A DNA stretch of 64,000 nucleotides from an uncultured Oscillospiraceae bacterium (GCA_947599875.1 CANQFV010000001.1:124001-188000); one strand, 5' to 3'; counted from the first letter of the stretch, positions 16,386 through 24,822 are shown. Made by a program: numbers and translations. Notes: generated from the letters alone by a model not told the origin.

Positions 16386-16940
16386 CAAGGGAGAAATCTA
16401 TAAATGGTGGATCACAGAAACGAAAAACCGGTGTGACACGGGGACGGTTCCTTTCGCCGTCGCAAAAGCCGCTTAACCTGGCCGTCACGCGAGCGTGACG
16501 GCCAGGCGCGGGCTTTGCTCCTCCCCCCACGCAATTGTGATTGCGTGGGGCCCCGTGACAAAAACTTTCCCTCAGTCCCGCCTTTCACGAAGGAACTTCC
16601 CGTCTTTTGAGGAGGTGGGACAGCGGGGACGGTTTCTTTGTACCACCAGTGCGCACACTGGTGTGACTAAGGAACCGTCCCCGTGTCACACCGGCTCCCC
16701 GGTGATGCACGACGAACCATCTGCCGTGCCCCACAGGGGACGGTTCTTGTGAACCACCTCCGCTGCGCTGCGGTGTCCCACAAAAACCGTCCCCGTGAGG
16801 CAATGAACCCACCCAGTTATCGATTTCTGAGGAGGCGGTTCAACAGGGACGGTTCTTCGTGGGGCACAAATGTGACTCACAAGAACCGTCCCTTTGGGAC
16901 GCCGGCTTCCCGTAGACGTCGCAGGCCCCGCCCCGCACCC
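16386..16940. repeat. Nest of REP-like pairs and a CACGCAAT hairpin element
   Basis: From left to right: a single GGGGACGGTTCC core at about 16440, joined to the CACGCAAT-type hairpin element up to about 16560 (palindromic GGCCGTCACG-cga-GCGTGACGGCC, then CACGCAATTGTGATTGCGTG). Inverted GGGACGGTTCTT pairs follow at 16625-16682, 16736-16794 and 16846-16892. The stretch 16608-16862 nearly duplicates 9180-9430. No gene is visible in the block. Confidence 0.85.
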
Positions 16941-17213
16941 CCCATCCAAACATTTTTTCCAAGGACATGTGCCTTGGAAAAAATCCCTCTTGCCGCGCAA
17001 GTGACCAGTCCGCAGACTGGTCGCACAGCGCGGCAGCAGGGGATATGACCATGAATTCTGCAGAATTCATGGTCATGTCCCCGCACGTCCCCCTTGGCAT
17101 TGAAAGGCCGCAGGGGCTTACCACCAGGGTAGGGAAGGCGCGGAAAGCCCCCGCGCCAGAAGATCCCCGTGGCCTTTCAAGCCAACTTAAACCCCTGCGG
17201 CCTTTCAAGCCAG
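16941..17213 (+). repeat. Four-hairpin element, copy D (H4 replaced)
   Basis: H1 is at 16953-16983 (arms CCAAGG/CCTTGG). H2 is at 16992-17034 with the GACCAGTC inner hairpin. H3 is at 17039-17082 (arms with one G-T wobble around GAATTC-tgca-GAATTC). H4 is absent. In its place a 17-nt inverted repeat TTGAAAGGCCGCAGGGG (17100-17116, complement at 17192-17208) encloses about 75 bases. A similar GAAAGGCCG...CGGCCTTCC unit is inserted in copy E. Confidence 0.88.
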
Positions 17214-17233
17214 CTAACCCCCGCCCCTCCTGC

Positions 17234-17262
17234 TTGACTTTTCCCCAGGATAAGAGTAAACT
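17234..17262 (+). promoter_or_regulatory. Promoter of the hydrolase gene
   Basis: TTGACT at 17234-17239 and TAAACT at 17257-17262 with a 17-base spacer, immediately downstream of the repeat block and 65 bases before the start codon. Confidence 0.55.
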
Positions 17263-17327
17263 GAACCTGATTTGCGCAGGCCCCGCCCGGGCCGCCTGCC
17301 AAGAGATCACGACACGGATGGGACGGG

Positions 17328-18323
17328 ATGCGTATGCCCCGGTGGCTGAAGATCCTTTTGATCACGGCGTTGTCGCTTCTTGCGGCACTGCTGGTGGTTC
17401 TCCTTCTGGCGGGGAACTTCCTGTTTGAATTTGCCCTGTACCCCGACGGAGTCTTCACCATGAGCGACCTCTTTGCCCGTGGGAACGTGGCCGGGACCGG
17501 CGACGGGCCGGATACGCCCCTGACGGACGAGGTGCGGCAGTGGCAGGAATACGCCGCGGATGCCGCCGACTGGTTTGACGCCCAGGGGGAGCAGGTGGAG
17601 CTTTTGGCGGAGGACGGCTCTGTGCGCCGGGGGCGGATGTTCACCCGGCAGGAGCATAAATGCGCCATTCTCTTCCACGGCTACGCAGGGGCGTCCTGGC
17701 AGATGGCCCCCTACGCCCGGATGTTTTACGACATGGGCTTCACCGTCCTGACCCCGGACGCCCTGGCCCACGGGGACAGCGACGGGAAATACATCGGCAT
17801 GGGCTGGCTGGAGCGGAGTGACGTTCTGGGCTGGATCCGCCTCCTCACGGACGAGGACCCGCAGGCGCGCATCGTCCTCTTTGGCGTGTCGATGGGCGGC
17901 GCCGCCGTTATGATGGCCGCCGGGGAGGAGCTGCCCGAAAACGTGAAGTGCATCGTGGAGGACTGCGGCTATTCCTCCGTTTGGAAGGAATTCGGCCTCC
18001 AGCTGAAGAATATCTTTCATATGCCCACCTTCCCGCTGCTGAACACCGCCTCCCTGTTCTCCAAGCTCCGGGCGGGCTACTCCTTCGGGGAGGCCAGCGC
18101 CGTGGAGCAGCTCGGCCGCGCCCGTGTCCCCATGCTCTTCATCCACGGGGAGGAGGACACCTTCGTCCCCTATGAGATGCTGGACACCGTGTATAACGCC
18201 TGTGCAAGCCCGGTGAAGGAGAAGCTCACCGTGCCCGGCGCCGGCCACGGCGCCGCCGTGGGGACGAATCCGGTCCTCTACTGGAACACGGTGATCAACT
18301 TTGTCCAGCGATTTGTGGAGTGA
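17328..18323 (+). CDS. Membrane-anchored alpha/beta hydrolase
   Basis: The 331-residue protein has an N-terminal membrane anchor (residues 7-33) followed by an alpha/beta hydrolase domain: ILFHGYAG (oxyanion region), nucleophile elbow FGVSMGGAAVM, Asp in IHGEEDTFVPY and His in PGAGHGAAV. It resembles the YqkD/BAAT-like exported hydrolases of Firmicutes. The catalytic domain should face outside. The upstream repeat block separates it from the ABC operon. The substrate is unknown. Confidence 0.85.
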   Translation: MRMPRWLKILLITALSLLAALLVVLLLAGNFLFEFALYPDGVFTMSDLFARGNVAGTGDGPDTPLTDEVRQWQEYAADAADWFDAQGEQVELLAEDGSVRRGRMFTRQEHKCAILFHGYAGASWQMAPYARMFYDMGFTVLTPDALAHGDSDGKYIGMGWLERSDVLGWIRLLTDEDPQARIVLFGVSMGGAAVMMAAGEELPENVKCIVEDCGYSSVWKEFGLQLKNIFHMPTFPLLNTASLFSKLRAGYSFGEASAVEQLGRARVPMLFIHGEEDTFVPYEMLDTVYNACASPVKEKLTVPGAGHGAAVGTNPVLYWNTVINFVQRFVE

Positions 18324-18331
18324 GGTTTGTT

Positions 18332-19012
18332 ATGAAAGCCGTACTATTTGATTTTGATTACACCCTGGGCGACTCCACCGAGGGCATCATCGCCTGCCTG
18401 AGCTACGGGCTGGAGAAGCTGGGCTTCCCCGCCGCCGGCAGGGAGGAGATGCGAAAGACCATTGGCCTCAGCCTTGGCCCCTCCCTGTACCGCCTCACCG
18501 GCTGTGACGATGAGGCCACGGCCCGGGAGTTTACCCGCCTTTTCATGGAGAAGGCCGACGAAGTGATGGTGGACGCCGCCCGGTTCCTCCCCGGGGCCGT
18601 GGAGCTTCTGCGGGATCTGAAGTCCGCGGGGGTGAAAACCGCCATCGTCACCACAAAGGCCGCCTACCGCATCCGCGCCATTTTGCAAAAGCAGGGGATA
18701 CCGGAGCTTGTGGACGTGGTGGTGGGCTCCGACCGGGTGACACAGGAAAAACCCCACCCGGAGCCGGCGCTTCTGGCCCTGCGGGAGCTGGGCGCCGCCG
18801 CCGGGGAGGCCCTCTATGTGGGGGACAGCGTGGTGGACGCCCGGTGCGCCCAGGCCGCCGGCATCGCCTTTGTGGGCGTCTTGAACGGCACCACCACCCG
18901 GGAGGAGCTGGAGGCGTACCCCCACCTTACCGTGACCCGGGATCTGATCGACCTGGATGGATTTCTATTTAAGGAGTGGGATCGATTATGCCCAGAAGCA
19001 GCAATATCGTAA
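18332..19012 (+). CDS. HAD-superfamily phosphatase (phosphoglycolate phosphatase-like)
   Basis: The 226-residue protein starts MKAVLFDFDYTLGDS, HAD motif I with nucleophile and acid/base aspartates. Motif II is in AIVTTKAA, the motif III lysine in VTQEKPHPEP and motif IV in YVGDSVVDARCA. The helical cap insertion after motif I places it in the phosphoglycolate phosphatase/beta-phosphoglucomutase-like subgroup. ATG 18332 is preferred over GTG 18320, since motif I then lies at the usual position. Its 3' end overlaps the CDF gene by 25 bases. Confidence 0.88.
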   Translation: MKAVLFDFDYTLGDSTEGIIACLSYGLEKLGFPAAGREEMRKTIGLSLGPSLYRLTGCDDEATAREFTRLFMEKADEVMVDAARFLPGAVELLRDLKSAGVKTAIVTTKAAYRIRAILQKQGIPELVDVVVGSDRVTQEKPHPEPALLALRELGAAAGEALYVGDSVVDARCAQAAGIAFVGVLNGTTTREELEAYPHLTVTRDLIDLDGFLFKEWDRLCPEAAIS

Positions 19013-20091
19013 AGGTCAGCGCCGTGGGGATCGCCGTCAACATCGTCCTTGTGATCTTCAAAGCCGCGGTGGGCTTCGTCACCGGCTCCATCGCCATCAT
19101 CATGGACGCGGTGAACAACCTGTCCGACGCGCTCTCCTCCATCATCACCATCGTGGGGACAAAGCTCGCCACCCGTGAGCCGGACAAGAAGCACCCATAC
19201 GGCCACGGCCAGATCGAGTACATCACCAGCGTCACGGTGTCCGTCATCGTCCTCCTGGCCGGCATCACGGCCTTTGAGGAGTCCTTAAAGAAGATCCTCC
19301 ACCCGGAGAGGGCCGTCTACACCGTGCCGGCGCTTATCATCATCGCCGTGGCCGTGGCCGTAAAATATGTGCTGGGCCGGTATGTAAGATCCCGTGGCCG
19401 CGCCCTGAATTCCGACGCCCTTGTGGCCTCCGGCACGGACGCCATGTTTGACGCCCTCATCTCCCTGGGCACCCTCATCGCCGCCCTGGTCTCCGTCGGC
19501 TTCCACATCAATATCGAGGGCTGGGTCGGCGCCGCCATCAGCATCGTCATGCTCAAGACCGGCACCCAGCTGATGCTGGCGAGCCTTGGGGACATTATCG
19601 GCTCCCGGGTGGACAGCGAGCTGTCCCTGCGCCTGAAGGCGTTTATCTGCCAAAGCCCGGAGGTCTTGGGCGCCTACGACCTGTCCCTCCACCGCTACGG
19701 GCCGGAGCGGATCATTGGTTCCGTCCATGTGGAGCTTCCGGATCAGATGACCGCCAGACAGATCCACAGCCTGACCCGGAAGCTGGCCGAGGACGTGTAC
19801 GAGAGCTTCGGCATCCTCCTCACCGTGGGGATCTACGCCTCCAACACGGCGGACGGGATCTTCGCCAGGATGAAGGAGGATCTGAACGCCGTGATCCGGG
19901 CCTACCCCGACGTCCTCCAGATGCACGGCTTCTATGTGGATACGGAGAAAAACAGCGTGTCCTTTGACCTGATCATCGACTTTAAGTGTCCCGACCGCCT
20001 GGGCGTCCGGGACGAGATCGTCAGGAAGATCAGCGAAAAATACCCGGATTACACCTTCAGCGTCGTCCTGGACAACGATATCAGCGACTGA
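18988..20091 (+). CDS. Cation diffusion facilitator, probable manganese type
   Basis: The 367-residue protein has six membrane segments in the N-terminal 210 residues and a cytoplasmic ferredoxin-like domain after that, extended at the C-terminus compared with ZitB. The transport site reads NxxxD (Asn43/Asp47 in AVNNLSDAL) in TM2 and DxxxD (Asp150/Asp154 in TDAMFD) in TM5. That combination is associated with manganese-exporting CDF proteins and not with the HxxxD of zinc exporters. A loop motif KKHPYGHGQIEY is also typical. AAGGAG precedes ATG 18988, which lies inside the HAD gene. Mn specificity is inferred from the site residues. Confidence 0.9.
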   Translation: MPRSSNIVKVSAVGIAVNIVLVIFKAAVGFVTGSIAIIMDAVNNLSDALSSIITIVGTKLATREPDKKHPYGHGQIEYITSVTVSVIVLLAGITAFEESLKKILHPERAVYTVPALIIIAVAVAVKYVLGRYVRSRGRALNSDALVASGTDAMFDALISLGTLIAALVSVGFHINIEGWVGAAISIVMLKTGTQLMLASLGDIIGSRVDSELSLRLKAFICQSPEVLGAYDLSLHRYGPERIIGSVHVELPDQMTARQIHSLTRKLAEDVYESFGILLTVGIYASNTADGIFARMKEDLNAVIRAYPDVLQMHGFYVDTEKNSVSFDLIIDFKCPDRLGVRDEIVRKISEKYPDYTFSVVLDNDISD

Positions 20092-20117
20092 CGCCGGCTT
20101 TGAAAGGAGATTACATT

Positions 20118-20972
20118 ATGGTACGAATTGTCGTGGATTCCGGCTGCGATATGCCTCCCCAGGAGGCGCGGGAGCTGGGCGTTGAGCTGCTGCCCATCAC
20201 CGTAACCTTCGGGGACGAGGACTTTATCGACGGGGTGGATCTGTCCCCGAGGGGCTTTTATGAGAAGCTTATCGAGTCCGACCGGCTGCCCCACACCAGC
20301 CAGATCACCCCCTACACCTACGGGGAGACCTTCCGCCGCATCGTGGAGGCGGGGGATCAGGTTCTCTGCGTGACCATCGGCTCCGGTTTATCCGGCTCCT
20401 TCAACAACGCCGTGACGGCGGCGCAGGAATTCGGGGACAGCGTGGCAGTGGTGGACTCCCAGAACGTGAGCATCGGGGAGCTGCTCCTTGTGCGGCTGGC
20501 CGTCCGCCTGCGCGGCCAGGGCATGAGCGCCGCGAATATCGGGGAGAGCCTGAGGGCGCAGACGGGGCATGTGCGTGTGCTGGCCCTTTTGGATACGTTG
20601 GAGTATCTGAAAAAGGGCGGCCGCATCTCGCCCACCGTGGCGTTTGCCGGGGAGATGCTGTCCATCAAGCCCGTCGTCCAGGTGGTGGACGGCCAGGTTC
20701 AGCTGGTGGGGAAGGCCAGAGGCTCCAAAAACGGCGGCAACCTGCTGAGAAAGCTCATTGAAAAGACGGGCGGGGTGGATTTTGACATGCCCTACGCCAT
20801 CGGCTACACGGGCCTGTCCGACAGTATGCTGAAGAAGTACATGGAGGACAACGGCGACCTGTACGCCGGTCACGACCTGCCTGTCACCGCCATCGGCGCC
20901 GCTATCGGCACCCACGTCGGTCCCAACTGCATCGGCGTGGCCTTCTTCAGCCTGGAGGAGGGGAGAGCGTGA
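20118..20972 (+). CDS. DegV family fatty-acid-binding protein
   Basis: The 284-residue protein has the DegV fold signatures: RIVVDSGCDMPPQEARELG at the N-terminus, then TSQITPYTYGETF, TIGSGLSGSFNNA and VVDSQNVSIGE, with LDTLEYLKKGGRI in the middle. Family members bind a fatty acid and, as FakB, present it to the FakA kinase for phospholipid synthesis. No fakA is in the window. AAAGGAG precedes ATG 20118. The next gene overlaps its stop codon (GTGA), linking it to an acyl-CoA thioesterase. Confidence 0.92.
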   Translation: MVRIVVDSGCDMPPQEARELGVELLPITVTFGDEDFIDGVDLSPRGFYEKLIESDRLPHTSQITPYTYGETFRRIVEAGDQVLCVTIGSGLSGSFNNAVTAAQEFGDSVAVVDSQNVSIGELLLVRLAVRLRGQGMSAANIGESLRAQTGHVRVLALLDTLEYLKKGGRISPTVAFAGEMLSIKPVVQVVDGQVQLVGKARGSKNGGNLLRKLIEKTGGVDFDMPYAIGYTGLSDSMLKKYMEDNGDLYAGHDLPVTAIGAAIGTHVGPNCIGVAFFSLEEGRA

Positions 20973-21388
20973 GAGCGTACACAAGACGCGTCAATTACTA
21001 CGAGACGGACAAGATGGGCGTGGTCCACCACTCCAACTACATCCGCTATTTTGAGGAGGCCAGGACTTCCTTTATGGAGCAGGTGGGATACGACTACCCC
21101 CGGCTGGAGGCGGAGGGGATCGTCAGCCCCGTGACAGCCGTCTCCTGCACCTATAAAACGCCCCTGCGCTACGGGGATACGGCCACCGTGCAGGTCTATC
21201 TCACCGGAATGACCCGGGTGCGCTGCGCCTTCTCCTACCGGGTTTTGGACGGCCAGGGAAAGCTTGCGGCCACGGGGAACAGCCAGCATTGCTTCCTGGA
21301 CGGCGCGGGCCGCCCGGTGAATATCCAGAGGGAGAACCCGGAGTTCTACAACACCTTCTCGGGGGAGCTGGAACCGGAACCGAAATAA
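20969..21388 (+). CDS. Hotdog-fold acyl-CoA thioesterase (YbgC/4HBT-like)
   Basis: This 139-residue single hotdog domain carries the 4HBT signature VNYYETDKMGVVHHSNYIRYFEEAR, with the catalytic acidic residue in ETDKMG. It should hydrolyse acyl-CoA or acyl-ACP thioesters. The GTG start overlaps the DegV stop, so the two are co-translated. The pairing suggests handling of free fatty acids. The substrate range cannot be told from sequence. Confidence 0.88.
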   Translation: MRAYTRRVNYYETDKMGVVHHSNYIRYFEEARTSFMEQVGYDYPRLEAEGIVSPVTAVSCTYKTPLRYGDTATVQVYLTGMTRVRCAFSYRVLDGQGKLAATGNSQHCFLDGAGRPVNIQRENPEFYNTFSGELEPEPK

Positions 21389-21402
21389 AAAGAAAGTTTT
21401 TC

Positions 21403-21431
21403 TTGACAACCCGCCCCAACCTCACTATAAT
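21403..21431 (+). promoter_or_regulatory. tRNA promoter
   Basis: Consensus TTGACA at 21403-21408 and TATAAT at 21426-21431 with a 17-base spacer, ending 12 bases before the mature tRNA. Confidence 0.88.
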
Positions 21432-21443
21432 ATTCAAGTACGT

Positions 21444-21520
21444 CGGGGTGTGGCGAAGCTTGGTATCGCGCTTGGTTCGGGACCAAGAGGCCGCGGGTTC
21501 AAATCCCGCCACTCCGACCA
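21444..21520 (+). tRNA. tRNA-Pro (anticodon CGG)
   Basis: A 77-nt cloverleaf. The acceptor stem CGGGGTG pairs with CACTCCG (one G-T). The anticodon arm is CTTGG-TTCGGGA-CCAAG, giving anticodon CGG. The T arm is GCGGG-TTCAAAT-CCCGC, and the CCA end is encoded. It has its own strong promoter. The first hairpin of a repeat element begins within ten bases of the CCA and ends in a T-rich run, so it probably acts as the terminator. Confidence 0.96.
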
Positions 21521-21524
21521 GAGA

Positions 21525-21886
21525 CTGGCGAAAAAGGGTTAAGGGTTCTCTTTAGAGAACCCTTAACTCTTTTTCTGCCAAGGGGGACGGAGGCTGGCAT
21601 GAAAGGCCGAAGAGCTTTGCTGGCGGGGGTAGATTTACGCACCTTTCCGAGCTTTTGCGTAACCCCTGCGGCCTTCCAATGCCAAAGGGAACGAGAGCTG
21701 GGTTGAAAGCCCTTTGGGCTTTCAATCCCAAGGGGAAACGTGCGAGCCCCCCGGCGTGAATTTAAGCGGAATTCACGCCGGGGGTTTCTGCTGCCGCGCA
21801 AGCGCACGCCCAAGGGCGCACGCTTGCGCGGCAAGAGGGATTTTTTCCAAGGCACATGTCCTTGGAAAAAATATTTTGATTGGGGG
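21525..21886 (-). repeat. Four-hairpin element, copy E (enlarged)
   Basis: H4 is at 21531-21574 (20-nt arms, one G-T wobble, loop ttta). About 130 extra bases with a GAAAGGCCG...CGGCCTTCC unit and a TTGAAAGCCC hairpin (21703-21725) follow. H3 is at 21746-21784 (CCCCCGGCGTGAATT core). H2 is at 21793-21832, whose inner part is paired almost throughout (GCCGCGCAAGCG.../...CGCTTGCGCGGC), a longer version of the GTGCGCCC type. H1 is at 21841-21871 with the CCAAGG arm version. It directly follows tRNA-Pro. Confidence 0.88.
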
Positions 21887-22974
21887 ATGCGTCACCGGGA
21901 AGCCGGTGTGACGCGGGGACGGTTCTTTAGTCCCACCTGCGGTGTGACAAAAGAACCGTCCCCGCTGTCCCACCTCCTCAAATGAAAGAAAAAAGAGCGT
22001 TTCCATTCATTCAATCTGTAGGGGCCGATGACCTCATCGGCCCGGGTGGGTTGGGAGACAAAGCGGTTGCGTTAAGACGGAAAGCTTTAAATTTGCCGTA
22101 GGGGCCGCCATTGCCTCACGGGGACGGTTCTTTTCGTTGTCGCGAAAGCCGCTTAACCTCGCCGCGAAGCCTGCGTGACGGCTCAGGCGCGGGCTTTGCT
22201 CCTCCTCTCCCCACGCAATCACGATTGCGTGGGGCCCCTGTGAAAAAAACGTCCCTCAAGTCCCGCCTTTTACGGGGGAACATCCCGTCTTCTGAGGAGG
22301 TGGGACAGCGGGGACGGTTCTTTCGTCACATCGGAGCAAAGCGGAGATGGGACTAAAGAACCGTCCCCGTGTCACACCGGCTTCCCTGTGATGCACGACC
22401 CCGTCTTTCCCGTCCCCTTTGTTCCACCTCCTCAAAGGGACGAAAAAGGGCGATACCCCCAATTCAATATGTACGGGCCGCCGCCCACGGCGGCCCGCGT
22501 CGTTTGAGCTGCGTTGAATCGTTAATTGGTGGTAATCGAAACACGGGCCGACGAGGTCGTCGGCCCCTACATACAAATGTCGTTGATTCGGACAATGATG
22601 CAAAATCGAGGGGCGGGCCACCAAGAAAGGCGGTCCCTACAGTCTGTAAGAGCCCCCCTGTAGGGGCCGATGACCTCATCGGCCCGGGTGGGTTGGGAGA
22701 CAGAGCGGTTGCGTTAAGATGGAAAACTTTAAAATTTGCCGTAGGGGCCGCCGCCCACGGCGGCCCGTGTCGCGATGATTGAGGGCCGCCATTGCCTCAC
22801 GGGGAGGGGGCCCCACGCAATCGTGATTGCGTGGGGAGAGGAGGAGCAAAGCCCGCGCCTGAGCCGTCACGCTGGCGTGGCGGCGAGGTTAAGCGGCTTT
22901 CGCGACGACGAAAAGAACCGTCCCTCTGTAACGCCGGGTGAAAGCCCCAATCAACAAAAAATCCCCGACCCGCA
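21887..22974. repeat. Composite repeat block (REP-like pairs, CACGCAAT elements, TAGGGGCCG hairpins)
   Basis: REP-like inverted pairs lie at 21915-21963 and 22310-22368. CACGCAAT-type hairpin elements lie at 22120-22240 and, inverted, at 22800-22926. TAGGGGCCGATGA...TCATCGGCCC units with the same 80-base tail (GGTGGGTTGGGAGACA...) are at 22018-22105 and 22660-22772. Shorter hairpins of the GGGCCGNCG type lie at 22471-22502, 22543-22572 and 22613-22640. The block is bounded by copies E and F, whose H4 ends face outward. No plausible gene is present. Confidence 0.82.
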
Positions 22975-23188
22975 TCCCTCAATTCCAATATTTTTTCCAA
23001 GGACATGTGCCTTGGAAATAATCCCTTATGCCGCGCAAGTGACCAGTCCGCAGACTGGTCGCACAGCGCGGCAGCAGAAAGACCCATCGTGAATTCCGCA
23101 GAATTCACGATGGGTCTTTCGCACGTTCCCCTTGGCAGAAAAAGGCCGTGAAGGTTCTCGTAAGAGAACCTTCACGGCCTTTTTCGCC
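22975..23188 (+). repeat. Four-hairpin element, copy F
   Basis: H1 is at 22991-23021 (CCAAGG arms). H2 is at 23030-23072 (GACCAGTC inner hairpin). H3 is at 23077-23120 (GAAAGACCCATCGT arms around GAATTC-cgca-GAATTC). H4 is at 23139-23184 (21-nt perfect arms around gtaa). The H1-H2 linker is the CCCTTATG form, shared with copies G and H. It ends a few bases from the stop of the convergent lipoprotein gene. Confidence 0.9.
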
Positions 23189-23192
23189 AGCC

Positions 23193-23654
23193 TTAATGTA
23201 TTCCCCCCACGGCGTCCGGCAGCCGTTCGGGGTCGCCCACCGCCAGAAGGACGGTGTTGCCCACCCGGTCGATGACGGCGGCCTCCAGACTTGGCACGGC
23301 GGCAGGGGAGTAGGATCGGGCATTTTCCAGCAGGCTCTCCACCCGCGTGCGGCATGCCTCCTCGGCCTTGATGGCGGAGGCCTCGTCCTTCATCACAAAT
23401 ACCGTGACCTCGTCGGCGCTGACGGCCGTATTGGCGGCCAGGCTTCCGGCGCAGGCCAGAACGCTGTCCGGATCCAGCCCGTAGAGGGAGATCAGGGCGG
23501 CGCTGTCAACCGTGAACATATCCCCGGAAAACACTCCGGTTTCCAATAGCGCCTCCACGTCGGAGATATCGTAGGGGGTGGACACGATCTTCCCGCATCC
23601 GGACAGGAACACGGCCACGGAGAGGATAATGGCCGCCGCTGACAGTACTCTCAT
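23193..23654 (-). CDS. DUF4358 family lipoprotein
   Basis: The 153-residue protein starts with a lipoprotein signal peptide ending in LSGC (MRVLSAAAIILSVAVFLSGCGK), so it should be lipid-anchored outside the membrane. The rest matches DUF4358: an acidic start (DISDVEALLETG), LYGLDPDSVLACAGSLAANTAVSADEVTVF, and KAEEACRTRVESLLENARSYSP. ATG 23654 lies one base after the SGNH hydrolase stop, so the two are co-translated. The function is unknown. The pairing with an SGNH hydrolase suggests a shared role at the cell surface. Confidence 0.82.
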   Translation of the reverse strand: MRVLSAAAIILSVAVFLSGCGKIVSTPYDISDVEALLETGVFSGDMFTVDSAALISLYGLDPDSVLACAGSLAANTAVSADEVTVFVMKDEASAIKAEEACRTRVESLLENARSYSPAAVPSLEAAVIDRVGNTVLLAVGDPERLPDAVGGIH

Positions 23655-23655
23655 G

Positions 23656-24822
23656 TTATTCGTCCTCGCTTCCTTGATTTCTGGCGGAGAAATACGCCTC
23701 CGGATCCAAAACGTGCGTGCGCAGGTAATCCGCCCACCTGCCGTAGCCCTTTGAGGTGAAGTGTACCCCATCTGCGGTCAGCTCACTGGGGAGTTGTCCG
23801 TCCGGCCCCCGGTAGACGCTGGCCGTATCCAGCAGGGCGACGCGCTTCTCCTTTGCCAGCCTTACGATGACCTCATTGAAGTTGTCCACATACTCCGTGC
23901 GCTCCCACTCGTTGCCGTACTCCTCGGCCTTCTCGTCGTTGATGGGCGGCATGGTCTGGAGGTAGATGACGGCGTTGGGCTGAGCGGCGATGATGCTGTC
24001 CAGCAGAATTCCCAGGCCCCGCTCGTATTCCTTCGGCGTGTACCCCAGCTCGTTGATGCCCAGCATCAGGTACACGGCGCTGTAGCTCTTTTCCGCCAGC
24101 GTCCCCACCAGCGAGACCTCTTTCCCGTTCACCGTGAAATATTTCCGGTTCTCATCCACGGCGCGAAAGACGTTCATCCCCCGCTTCCAGTAGAAATCCC
24201 CGTTGTGCAGCCCGCTGAACAGCTGTAATCCCTCGGTGCGGGAGTCCCCTAAAAAGACGGCGTTATCAAAGAAGGTGTCGTCCACCCGTTCACTCTCCGG
24301 TACGGCCTTCCCGAACTCATAGACGGTCTTGCCGGACGTGCCGATCTCCTCAGGCGGCGTGTAGGGCGTCTGCTCCTGAGCCGGCGTCTGCTCCTGCTTT
24401 GTGGAGGAATCGGGATCCTCCGGCTTCGTCCCGTCCTCCGCCGGGGGCTGATTTGCGGTTGGATCCTGCCCCTCCTGGGGATTTTGCTCCACAGGCTCCT
24501 GCTCATCGGGCTTCTGCTCCTGGGGCGGCTCCTCATCTGTTTTTTGCTCCTCGCCCGGGTTTTGCTCCGGGGAGGGATCCGCTTTATCCGGCCCCTCCGG
24601 GGCGGAGGGTGTGCCGGAGCCGTCGTCCGGCGGCTGAGTGTCCTCCGGGGACAGGGCGGATACCTGCGGCGACAGCCGGTCTTTCAAATACAGCGCCCCC
24701 AATAAAAGCGTCGCCCCAATGGCCGCCGTCAGCAGGACGTCAAAAACCGTCCGAATGACCCTCCAGACGGAGCTTACATGCCCCCGCCGCTGTCTGTCGT
24801 TACCCCGCTCCCTGTCCAACAT
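23656..24822 (-). CDS. Membrane-anchored SGNH/GDSL hydrolase with Pro/Glu-rich linker
   Basis: The 388-residue protein has a basic cytoplasmic N-terminus and one membrane helix (about residues 24-46). About 110 residues of low-complexity Pro/Glu/Gln linker follow (repeats of the EQNPGEEQKTDEEPPQEQ kind). The C-terminal domain is of the SGNH type: block I FLGDSRTEGL, LMLGINELGY and DGVHFTSKGY with the catalytic Asp/His pair. Such proteins commonly act on acetylated wall polymers or glycans, placed away from the membrane by the linker. GGGAGGCGG precedes ATG 24822. The linker is likely length-variable between strains. Confidence 0.87.
   Translation of the reverse strand: MLDRERGNDRQRRGHVSSVWRVIRTVFDVLLTAAIGATLLLGALYLKDRLSPQVSALSPEDTQPPDDGSGTPSAPEGPDKADPSPEQNPGEEQKTDEEPPQEQKPDEQEPVEQNPQEGQDPTANQPPAEDGTKPEDPDSSTKQEQTPAQEQTPYTPPEEIGTSGKTVYEFGKAVPESERVDDTFFDNAVFLGDSRTEGLQLFSGLHNGDFYWKRGMNVFRAVDENRKYFTVNGKEVSLVGTLAEKSYSAVYLMLGINELGYTPKEYERGLGILLDSIIAAQPNAVIYLQTMPPINDEKAEEYGNEWERTEYVDNFNEVIVRLAKEKRVALLDTASVYRGPDGQLPSELTADGVHFTSKGYGRWADYLRTHVLDPEAYFSARNQGSEDE

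Noticed and set aside
2175-23188. Insertion sequences or integrons as source of the repeats
   Set aside because: No transposase or integrase gene is present in the window. The repeats could be non-autonomous, but that cannot be shown here.
21521-23192. CRISPR array or prophage remnant
   Set aside because: Repeats are of several families with unequal spacing and self-complementary units; there are no spacers of constant length and no cas, integrase or phage genes.
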